NCBI GenBank assembly: GCA_004369085.1
Contig: ML210188.1
Coordinates: 116,254 to 180,253, forward strand
DNA from: Coprinopsis marcescibilis
Taxonomy: Eukaryota > Basidiomycota > Agaricomycetes > Agaricales > Psathyrellaceae
DNA: 64,000 nucleotides
Direction of reading: 5' to 3'
The notes beneath the pieces were generated by a model, which was given only the letters and a program-made list of their open reading frames with translations, had not been told where the DNA came from and searched no databases. This document shows, one piece after another, positions 53,168 through 64,000 of this stretch (its first letter is position 1; each line of letters opens with the position of its first letter). A program made the position numbers and the translations under genes.

Positions 53168-53193
53168 GTGTCCCATTGAGTGCCTCAATACTG
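53168..53193 (-). repeat. Right terminal inverted repeat of the transposon
   Basis: 26 bp, identical to the reverse complement of 50256-50281. It is followed by TA at 53194-53195. Confidence 0.93.
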
Positions 53194-53195
53194 TA

Positions 53196-53925
53196 TACAA
53201 ACCCAGTTTTGCCTCGAATATAAATGTGGTTTTTTGGACTATATAAGTGTACACACGCTGGGAGTACATTTTTGAATGTACTAACTCCCATAATTATCTC
53301 ATTGTGAGTAGAAAATTGTCGAAATCTGACATTGATGTGAATGTCTGGAGATTTCCAGAGTGAAGCCACATAAAAGAGAGAAATTGTGGCAGAGTCCTGT
53401 TTAAATGGCTGATGTGGAATACCTTGCAATATTTGAGGCAGAATGAGTGAGATAATGAGAAGATATAGCAAAAAATCACCGACGCTCTTGCAAGTGTTGC
53501 GGCGTGACAGCCCCGATGTCACGCTCAATACAAACACACCTAATGTTTCCAGAAGTTCATTACCCAATTTGTATTGATTTCCGCCTGTCACACCATGTCA
53601 CGCGTGTACAACTGGGTGGTTTTCCACGAAAAACGTACTTGCCGCGTATTTCAAATTGCAAAAATACCGCAATGCCTATACCTACATTTGTTGCGGTCTG
53701 TATGAGTTGAGACGCATGGCTATGCACTCTAAAAAGAATGGGAGCCGTAGACCCTTCCATTGTGTCTCCGGAGCACGATTATTCAAAATGTGTACAACCG
53801 GCCGGTGATCCACTGTAATTACCTAAGTTGATCTAACTCAACGCGTGACCTCCCGGCAATTTGCGCGACGCTGACGCACGGACCAATCGCCCTCGCCATC
53901 ATCGACGACGACGACGACATATTCA
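53196..53925. other. Intergenic with a palindromic cluster
   Basis: No gene is supported. The stretch 53505-53612 contains GTGACA/TGTCAC blocks and the pair CAATACAAA (about 53526) and TTTGTATTG (about 53568) in inverted orientation, so it could fold back on itself. It may be the remains of a small inverted-repeat element. The rest is AT-rich and holds the upstream region of rpc19. Confidence 0.4.
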
Positions 53926-54617
53926 ATGGCAGAGACAACGCCCAAAATCAAAATTGTATGTCCAAATCTCTACTTTGCTATCGAGGATTAACTCTTACTT
54001 CAAGTCTGAAGCTTCCAGGCGCAACACCTGACCTCTCCGCCGCAACATTCCAGATCTTCGACGAATCGCACACGGCGGGGAATGCTTTACGATGGATACT
54101 CATGAAAAAGTGCGTTTCTTCGGTCTAGCATATCTATTTGCGCGCTGGGATGACTGATGGTCGTGAATTTGTAGCCCAAAGGTTGAATTCTGTGGTTACA
54201 GGTGAATGGAAACTTTTCAAAAGACACCGAGCCCATTGTTCGCTAGGATGTCTCCCACTCATTGGCGAGCATCGAAGTCGGCGAATTCGTCGGTTTCTGT
54301 TGCATGGCGAAGCTCATTTCGGCATTGTCGTATTTGGAATACCTGTCTATTGTTGGATATGTCAATGCTGACCTTTTGTTAAGCAACCCACATCCTTCAG
54401 AAAACATGATCAATATCCGCATACAGATGTATGGTGAGTAGGATAGTCCTCTCTCGACAGATCATGTACTCAAGTTACCCTTACAGATGGAGTCTCGTCG
54501 CTGGAAGCCCTGATCAATGCACTTGATAACCTGGACAAACTCTGCGAGACAGTTGAAGACCGTTACCTCGACAGTCTGCGGGAAGAAAACTTTGAACGAT
54601 GGGATGAAAAGCGATGA
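53926..54617 (+). CDS. rpc19: RNA polymerase I/III shared subunit Rpc19 (RPAC2/AC19)
   Basis: Five small exons, ATG at 53926, TGA at 54615-54617. The spliced protein, about 125 residues, starts MAETTPKIKILPGATPDLSA, then reads FQIFDESHTAGNALRWILMK, NPKVEFCGYSNPHPSEN, NIRIQMYDGVSSLEALINAL, and ends FERWDEKR. The DE-HT-GNALR motif and the NP-VEFCGY-PHPSE motif are diagnostic of the L-shaped dimerisation subunit that pairs with Rpc40 in RNA polymerases I and III (the counterpart of Rpb11 and bacterial alpha). Where yeast and human have IPHPSE or THPSE, this copy has NPHPSE just after a splice junction whose acceptor is AAG, so that residue depends on the exact acceptor. The length fits the family. 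It was missed as an open frame because all exons are short. Confidence 0.9.
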
Positions 54618-55487
54618 TGTCGCAGACACTTGTTTCTTGCTGAAGAGGTATTCTATCGCTCACTTTACGCTGCATATTTGATGTTCTATATCTTAATTGA
54701 CAATTCCAGGCGTTTGCTTTCCTCTCGTTTGCCGCCAGCGACTCTCACATCGTGGAGATACGCCTCAAATACCGGGCCCTCCGCCATTGTCATTCGCGAA
54801 CATACTGCACGATCAAGCATACGTCCAGAAGGAGGAAGGCCATTCTTAAGCAATACCACCACGACGTGTTGTAGAACCGTGAATCGGATTATGACACCTG
54901 CCGTTCCTTGGGAGACCCATAGTTGAATGCCAATGCTAAACTTTCCTTCTAATATCCGTATAGAGAAAGGCCTTCGTCTGGCGTCGGCGGGAAGTTGTCA
55001 TGTTGAGTTGGATAACAGGCGAAGGTGAAGGGTTCATTGGGTCCTTGGGATTGTAAAAGTGTGACTATCGCTCATGGTGCGTATCACTATTTGATTCTAA
55101 TGATATACGCAAAACCCAACAAGATGGGAGGTGGAAGACCAAGATGGGAGGTGCTCCTTATCGACACTGGATTCATGGATCCTTTTCCAAGTGGCGCCCA
55201 TGCATGCTTTTTTCATTTATATTGAGTTCGTTTGTCACTGCTCCGATGAATAGTAGATGTACCCCCGATTGTGCCGGAACTACCTGAAGAGTAAAAGTTG
55301 CCAGCTTAGTACTTATACGGTGGATCACCGGATCCCTCACAGTAGATTTCGCGTTGTATTCCGCCCCTCCGACCAGATTCACCAACATGGCGAGTGGTAT
55401 CATATTCGTATATACCGTACATTCATATCATTATCTGCTAACACCATTTGCAAATGTGACTCTGGAGGATCAAATTTCAGTAGAATA
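54618..55487. other. Intergenic, no supported gene
   Basis: A 98-codon plus-strand frame (54630-54926) directly follows rpc19 but shows no family. At 55121-55157 a 20 bp unit that starts AAGATGGGAGGTGGAAGACC is followed by a second partial copy. Nothing else is recognised. Confidence 0.4.
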
Positions 55488-56009
55488 TTACCAACCTGGA
55501 TGAGGATATCTAAACTCACAGAGAGCCGAAACGAGTATAACGAGGCTTTGAAGAGCATTGAATGATGCCAGATCGTGAATGGTGTTATGCCAGTCGATGA
55601 GCTCCTGGACCGCTCCGCCACCATCAAAATTTTCATCATACTGCCAGTGTGGCCCGATTGCGCCAATCCAATACACCTTCTCCTTGGCGGTTCCTGCAAA
55701 AGCAGCGTCCGTCTGCCTTGTCAACTGGCGCTTCAGATTCTGCACCCCGCTCGGTCAGTGCTGTGTGTTTTTAATTTCGACGATCAAGACCGTCCGGAAT
55801 GTGAGGGGGGCTGTGGATAGCTTGACAACCTCGAAGATGAAGTCTGGAATGCCGTCCTGGTCATCAGCTGGGAGACGTTGTTGAGGTGAGACGAGGTACC
55901 CTTGTGTAGGAGGAAAGAGGCTCGTCAGGATAGTCGTCCAGGGGCCGTACCAGGCGTCTTCGGTGCGTGGCGGGTGCGCAGTGTAATTCTCCAGTACGGC
56001 GCATAGCAT
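55488..56009 (-). pseudogene. Hypothetical agaricomycete protein interrupted by one in-frame TGA
   Basis: Read from ATG 56009 on the minus strand, one frame runs LENYTAHPPRTEDAWYGPWT, QGYLVSPQQRLPADDQDGIP, DFIFEVVKLSTAPLTFRTVL and IVEIKNTQH, then meets TGA at 55755-55757. It continues in the same frame with PSGVQNLKRQLTRQTDAAF, GTAKEKVYWIGAIGPHWQY and IDWHNTIHDLASFNALQS, and stops at 55488. Related mushroom proteins, as I recall them, have Trp after NTQH, so a single TGG-to-TGA change explains the break. No splice pair removes the stop without loss of conserved residues. The function of the family is unknown; an EIK motif within a beta-strand pattern resembles restriction-endonuclease-like folds, which is only a suggestion. 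Confidence 0.65.
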
Positions 56010-57007
56010 CAAGAGGCATGGCGATGGGTGTCGCGTTCACTGAGTAAGCTGCGTGAGTGTTGCGGTGAGGACAACAGTCGCTGACAGTCTCGAAGAAGGA
56101 CAATGTCAGATGACTCGGATCAGGTTCGTTAACACTGGCGACTTTTACTCTGGGGGACGAACCTTAACTACTTAGTACTTGTACAATCACTGGATCTCTC
56201 ACAGTGAATCTGGACCCCAACGATTTGAAGGTTCAGAATGTGTGCATATACACCCTCCGATAACCTGACGCTTTTGACTTCCAGACCCTGTTTTCCATGT
56301 TTGCGGACCCCTCCTCCTCTTCGTTCTTGGAATATAGTTGCTAACGATCACTTTGGGGTGTGTAGGTTGTGTTCCAACTTACCAGCGGGAATAACACTGT
56401 CATGTTGGATGACTACAGCATAATGGGATTGGATGCAACGCAATCGTTTCCACGCGTTTGCATCTGTCTATGTGTATGAGGCGCGTTTTTACATTCGTCT
56501 TCACGCCGGGTCCCACGATTATCAAGCTCTAACGGCAATGAGAAATAGCAACCACACGTTCTGCTCGGACAGCATTCTAGACCCAGAGAAAGAATCCCAA
56601 GTTTGACAGCCGAACAACCGACAGTACCGACCAAATGACTCATAAGCCACAAGCAATTGACTAATTTCCGGGGCCAACGAGTCCGCTCAATACTGCCATG
56701 AACTGCGATCAAGGAATTAAAGCACGAGATTTGTCACTGGACAGTAAGTAGCTTTGTTTTCGATGATAAGTGTGTCACTGACTCAAGTTTCAGCTTCTGT
56801 TCAGACTCCGGGACATCAGCCCCTCAATGTTCAAGAGTCATGGCTAATCATTCGGCTGATAGCGATCTTGCTATGTGCTTCGGTCCCGTGCTCGATGGAT
56901 CCTGGTAGGGTCTACTTCTCGACTTCTGTGGAAGGTCGGATCTCGGGCTGTAAGGTTATCCGCACATGGCGCGACGGATCTGGGAGGTCCATTTGAAATT
57001 TTGAACG
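56010..57007. other. Intergenic, no gene seen
   Basis: About 1 kb between the pseudogene start and the promoter of esterase copy 7. Short frames only. Confidence 0.45.
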
Positions 57008-57014
57008 TATATAA
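57008..57014 (+). promoter_or_regulatory. TATA box of esterase copy 7
   Basis: TATATAA, 46 bp before the ATG at 57054 but only 22 bp before the upstream ATG at 57030. The spacing in the paralogues (about 35-55 bp) favours 57054 as the start. Confidence 0.5.
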
Positions 57015-57053
57015 GCTCCCACACAAAGCATGGCTTCACCATCACTGGGACTG

Positions 57054-59447
<2,394 letters not shown>

Positions 59448-59646
59448 ATCATTATTATGAGTCGGCCACGTCCCTACTCAACTTGCTTGGCGCCGATGTT
59501 CTTTTGCATCAAGCTGCACGTTTTCTGACTCTGAAACATTAGCATGCACATTATGCCGAATTCGGAATTGCTTGACTTTGACGAGAAACGCGCCGTTTGG
59601 CAGGATTCTGAATCAGTTAGCAGTATGTGTGGGCTGTCCTATGATT
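59448..59646. other. Short intergenic stretch
   Basis: No gene is seen between the esterase stop and the left inverted repeat. Confidence 0.5.
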
Positions 59647-60363
59647 GGGTGACATTCCGTATCGATTTAGAATCCATAATTATTCTCTAAACCTAGATAG
59701 CCATCAAACGGAGCTCGAATATTAACCCTCGCCCCAAATGCTACATCCATATCCAAATCTAGGATATAGGTTTTCTAAATACATCAAATCATTGCCGATG
59801 TGCCCTCCCCCTTGTACCTTTCATCCCCCCCCCCCCATAGTGAGGCCATCCTGTGGTGTTATAAACCCACAAGAACATGATTCTGACATTTATAGCTTGG
59901 GAGAGAAGGATTTTGATGTGCAACATTTGTCCATAGACCTCTGTGTAAGGTCGACAAGCTACACTTTGCACATTTTATAGGGTGTACGCAGGATTCAGAT
60001 TCAAAGGACTACACCACAGCTCCAACAATGCATACAAAGGTGCTGCAGAGTCATCCCTTAACATTTTTGCAGTATTAGATGCAAGTTTAACCCTGAAGTT
60101 TGGGTAGACATAACTTTGAGGGGAAATGGCTGAGATGGAAGTTTCCCCATCGGGACAGAATTTGGTTTAGAACACTGGTTTGAGTCTGGAGGGGGGGGGT
60201 CGGGAGGCCTCACCCAGATTAAAATATAGGATGAGGGTTTGTTTGACAGATGGCTGATGGGGGACTCTGCCGCTGCCGCATATGGACAAAATCAGAGGCA
60301 GCATCCCGGCAATCTAGGTTTAGAAAATAATTATGGTTTCTAAATCGATACAGAATGTCATCC
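59647..60363. mobile_element. Non-autonomous inverted-repeat element (MITE-like), 717 bp
   Basis: The ends 59647-59702 and 60308-60363 are reverse complements of one another over 56 bp with about six mismatches. Both contain ACATTC.GTATCGATTTAGAA and CTAAACCTAGAT. The interior has no coding capacity. It includes a run of 12 C at 59825-59836 and a run of 9 G at 60191-60199. No convincing target duplication was identified. This fits a decayed, non-autonomous DNA transposon or foldback element. It lies between esterase copy 7 and the NLR remnant. Confidence 0.7.
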
Positions 60364-61429
60364 ATTATATCTGTTCACACAAGTTGCCCACCTATTCGGG
60401 TGCTATAAGATGGCACCCACGGTCAAACCCATGGTGGAAAGTACCTTGACTTGGAGTCCAAACACCAGCCAGCAAGCTAAAGTTTATATAGTCCGAGCAT
60501 AAGTAGCATGCTCTCAGTCTTTCTGTCTTGTGCGACCAACCATATACATCCTTATATATATCCAGTTCCATCTTCCACCGATGCCAAGATCATTACCCAG
60601 TTGCTCCTCCAAGCTTTCAATCCCTTGCTGGTCCCTCACTGAGATCCCCACTTCCTAACTCTCCAAGCTCATCTTGGGGACTTGCATAAATCTACATTTC
60701 TGAACACAAACATTAGTTCTGGCAAGTGATTTCCTCATCGCACATTGATGAACACTTGACCGGCCCTAAAGCATGACATGAATCCCATGTCCCACCATAT
60801 GCCAGCTCAGTGCTGAGCGCTCACACCCAAGACTCAAGCAGGATCATTTCTACCTCCTGCCTCTTAGGCCTTGTTGTAGCACTGATTTAAAGAGAACCCC
60901 TGGATACAGCCTGGAAATGTCTTGAAGATGCCTGGGCATTCCACTCCCAAACTGGATGGTTCCCAAATGGAAAGTCAAGGACACCAGAGGTACTAGTGGG
61001 AATGTCAACAGACCGATTCCTGGTCGCAGTGATGCACCAGCTTCTCATGAACTGGATCCATTGCCCTTTCCGCCCAGGGAAACCAAAAGACTCCTGCAGC
61101 AACCTGTGGGTCAGCAGTCAGGCAACAGCCAAGGATCACACGTCAGTGTTGGGGTGTCCAAGCCTGCAGCGGCGGAAGCAGAACAACCACCAACACCTCA
61201 CATTGCCAGTAAACCCAAAGAAATGCAACCATGTATGGCACAGCAACCAGAAGACAGGCTTCAACAGACAGACTTCACCCCACCTTCAAGGCCTCCTGCC
61301 ATGGAAACAGAGCCACCTCCATTTACGGATAACAGAGGAAACTTGCATGACCCACCAGGGAACATCCATAGTGGGTGTAGATCCCAGACGTTGTTGAAAG
61401 AGTCCTGATCGTCGTTTAGGTTGTTCTTT
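60364..61429. other. Region upstream of the NLR remnant with a proline-rich frame
   Basis: A plus-strand frame at 60956-61408 (150 codons) is rich in Pro, Gln and Ser (QQPEDRLQQTDFTPPSRPPA). It may be the disordered N-terminal part of the following gene or an unrelated frame. No domain is recognised. Confidence 0.35.
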
Positions 61430-63600
61430 TGATGGTCCTCCTTCAATACTTTCAAATGCTCAAGGGACACATATCCATCAAGCAAACATTGTTGCAGGAA
61501 CCAACATGGTTTTCAACCATAGTAGCAAAGACGTCGCCAGAGGTGAGTCAAGCTTTCTTGCTCTATCCACTGTTCTCACATCCAGCACTGGTAAAAGGAA
61601 AGAAGCTGATGCTGGACAGCATCACCTCCTCAGCGTTGCTCAACTTGCACGACAGGTTTGACCCGCCTCAATGCAATGAAAACACATGGGTTGGCTTGCT
61701 CAGTGCACTCAAAAGTTGGATTGAAGATCAATCACCAATGTTGGAAAGGCTGCAATGTATCATGGGCTCAGCTGGGATGGGGAAGTCGGCGCTGGTGCAA
61801 ACAACCACTGAGTGATGTGAACCTGCCAGTCTTGTTGCAGCAACATTTTCTTCTTGGCAAGTGACCCCATTCAGAATAGCCTGCAACGTTTCATCCCAAC
61901 CATTGCCTACCAAATTGCACTGTCCAATAAATCCAACCCAGCATTGGGGAATTGCATTTTCCGTGCAGTTGACCAGGACCCCTCTGTATTCCAATGCTCT
62001 ATTGAATGCCAGCTGGAAGAGCTGATCATTAAGCCCTTGCAAGTTCCTAAAGAGTTACATTGAGTTGTTCTCCTTGCCTTCCTTCCTGTACCTCATATGT
62101 ATCGATGGACTTGACAAGTGCGTTGACCAGAAAAGCCAATCCCAACTTCTTTCGATCATATCCACCACTTTCATTGACAATCATCTTCCATTCAAGATCC
62201 TGTTGGCCAGTCGACCAGAGCAGCCCCTTTGAGCAGCTATTCTTGACGGTTGCGGGTTCTTGAAAAGCAAGAGCAAGGTCATCAACCTCAACAATTACGA
62301 TGCCTTGGTGGATATCAAAACATTTTTGCAGGCTGAACTGTGCACCATTGGCCAGGAAAGCGATGACCCTTGTGCCCAAACCAACTGGCCTACCCTCAAA
62401 GACATTGACACATTGGTGGTTGCAGCAGCCGGCCTCTTTGTCTATGCATCTACCTTTGTCAAGTTCGTCTCCCAGCAACATAGGTGCCCTTTCCAATAGC
62501 TCACGACTGTGATACAAGTCATCAAAGGCTCCAATCTGACTGGCTGGGCTGTCCAAGTGCGGAAGCATCTGTTTGTGAAGCTGGACGCACTTTATAGATC
62601 TATAATTGTGTTTGTGCAGCAGGAGTATGCAAGACAGTATGACAATGGTGATCCTCTTGCAGTGATCTGACTTGTGTGCATGTTTTCCCTGCCGGTGCCC
62701 TATATCAAGGTGGCGTTCATTTATTCTGACCCCTTGTCATTGGAACTGGAGGCGGAACTCACACATTCCCATTCATATGGTACTCACCAGTATAAATCAG
62801 TCATTGACATGGAAGAAATTTTTGAACTCAAACCAGGTGAATTGGAGTCTATATTCTCAGACCTGCATTTGCTATATATCGTCAAGTGGCACGACTCCTG
62901 GGATGCTGTGATAAGGCCATATCACAAATCCATACAGGACTTTCTCTTGGACCCCGCGTGTTGTGGTGAGGACCTGTATATCCTGCATTACACTGTCATG
63001 GGCAAGTGGACAACACTTATACTTGGGATACTTGCCAAGGCAAGTGACAGCGGTGCGTGTACATAAAGAACCTGTTTCTAGATAACATGCAAATCTCACT
63101 GATGTTCTTCTGATATGTATTAAGTGCTGGCTGGAGTAGACTGGAAGTCTACACCTGAATCACACAGACTGGTGTGGGCACACAGTAAAATGCTGTTCCA
63201 GGTGCCACTGTCTTTGGCTGTTGACGATGATGCTCAGTGGCCAGTGATTTTGGAGGAGTGGCACTGTATCTACAAGCCGTTCATGGACCAGGGCCTGTCC
63301 AGCCCGCTTGCCTGTATTCTGAGGGGCTCTTCTACCTTTGCTCCTTCTTGGACCCAAAATTACCAGTCCAACCGTGTTTTTGGCTTCATTTGTGGGTTCA
63401 TGTTGTACGAAGCACCTTGGCTTGCAGGTAGTGAGGTGAGTTCAGCTTCGTTCCCAGTTCCCAGTCCTTCCCCACCCTTGTATGGCACTGATCTGTGCTT
63501 TGTTTTCAGTGGGACCCCACAGTCTGGCAAGATATGCTGGAGCTATTTGATTTTTTGAAGGAGGTACAGATGGCGTCTGGCCGGGTTTTCAGAGAGGAGG
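61430..63600 (+). pseudogene. Decayed NACHT-type NLR (STAND NTPase)
   Basis: Pieces of one NACHT protein appear in order but in changing frames. They are DRFDPPQCNENTWVGLL, the P-loop CIMGSAGMGKSALVQTT (61758-61809), a TGA at 61813-61815 where a sense codon is expected, then CEPASLVAATFSSW. Next come DPIQNSLQRFIPTIAYQIA, DPSVFQCSIECQLEELIIKP, the Walker-B-like LYLICIDGLDKCVDQ, FKILLASRPEQPL, VVAAAGLFVYASTFVKFVS and YHKSIQDFLLDPACCG. At least one nonsense codon and about four frameshifts separate them. Fungal NACHT proteins are self/non-self or death-signalling switches of the NLR class. No effector domain or repeat sensor domain was recognised. The multiple breaks make this a pseudogene. Confidence 0.75.
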
Positions 63601-63943
63601 TTCTGGGACTGCGTGAACTGGTTTCTGACCAGTCCCTGCACAGCTGGTTTAATGAAATCTGGGTTAATCAGAGGCTTGCCAGCATTTATCTGTGGCTGGG
63701 AGAGGCGGTGGGGGTTTGTTACACCGCTTCCAACAGTGGAACATGATGATGAACGGGAACTTACGGATGAAGATTATTTGGAAATACAGATGGAATACTT
63801 TCGGAAGTTTGGTGTGTTTGATAACAAGTCTATTGATACCCCTAACTGTCAAACCGGAGCTTGGGGATATTATTAGATAGATAACAGACACGAGTTTATG
63901 ACGTAGTGATTTTTCTTATTTATAGTAAAGATAACGGAAGGAA

Positions 63944-63964
63944 CTTATCGATAACATCGATAAG
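63944..63964. repeat. Perfect short palindrome near the window end
   Basis: CTTATCGAT and ATCGATAAG are separated by three bases. The AT-rich surroundings (63880-64000) hold no gene. It could be the end of a further repeat that extends beyond the window. Confidence 0.4.
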
Positions 63965-64000
63965 AGATAAGAAGTGTATATAAATACTTACCTAAATAGG

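Larger units (their letters stand above)
50256..53193 (-). mobile_element. Complete pogo/jerky-type DNA transposon (2938 bp) with 26 bp terminal inverted repeats
   Basis: The ends are perfect 26 bp inverted repeats, 50256-50281 and 53168-53193, starting CAGTATTGAGGCACTCAA. Each is flanked by TA (50254-50255 and 53194-53195), the target duplication of the Tc1/mariner/pogo superfamily. A single transposase gene with an intact DDE triad fills the middle. Just inside the right end the stretch TGTCCCATTGAGTG occurs twice within 35 bp, as a possible subterminal binding repeat. Identical ends and an open transposase suggest a recent insertion. The left boundary lies about 190 bp upstream of the DMT transporter ATG. 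Confidence 0.92.

Overview
The window looks like nuclear DNA of a mushroom-forming basidiomycete (Agaricomycetes, probably Agaricales). Genes are split by many 45-70 bp introns with GT..AG borders, both strands are used, and the gene content is typical of that class: a GT90/CAP10 glycosyltransferase, a lineage-typical seven-helix membrane protein, WSC-domain secreted proteins, a broken NACHT-type NLR and a pogo/jerky-type DNA transposon. There is no bacterial or organellar signature. All gene models were assembled by eye from splice sites and family resemblance, and no database search was run.

Layout. Positions 1-24 kb are mainly housekeeping and cell-surface genes: the tail of an unknown gene, a WSC protein (minus), a seven-helix membrane protein (plus), a GT90 glycosyltransferase (minus), an unknown membrane protein (plus), the 60S export adaptor NMD3 (plus), a PAP2 lipid phosphatase (minus), a second WSC protein (plus), a CPA2 K+/H+ antiporter (minus), an ING/PHD chromatin reader (minus) and a GT32 glycosyltransferase (minus). 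Positions 24.7-43.4 kb hold six head-to-tail, apparently intact copies of a secreted type-B carboxylesterase/lipase, all on the minus strand. A seventh copy lies inverted at 57.05-59.45 kb. Positions 43.9-50.1 kb carry a Yvh1-type phosphatase (plus), a serine-rich protein (minus) and a DMT/EamA transporter (minus). A complete 2.9 kb transposon with perfect inverted ends and a TA duplication sits about 190 bp upstream of the transporter start. Then come the RNA polymerase I/III subunit Rpc19 (plus), a gene with one in-frame stop (minus), esterase 7, a 717 bp inverted-repeat element and a decayed NLR gene.

The main system is the seven-gene esterase family. Every copy keeps a signal peptide, a Ser nucleophile elbow, a DEG acid motif and a candidate catalytic His. 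All share one intron plan, including an 11-nt micro-exon that encodes the residues just before the oxyanion-hole glycines. All seven end in Arg-Arg. Copies differ at the nucleophile elbow (GESAG, GQSGG, GQSSG, GASAG) and oxyanion hole (GGG or GGA), and copy 6 has precisely lost one intron. This pattern suggests a diversifying array of secreted ester hydrolases acting on lipids, sterol or carotenoid esters, or plant-wall esters. The substrate cannot be read from sequence.
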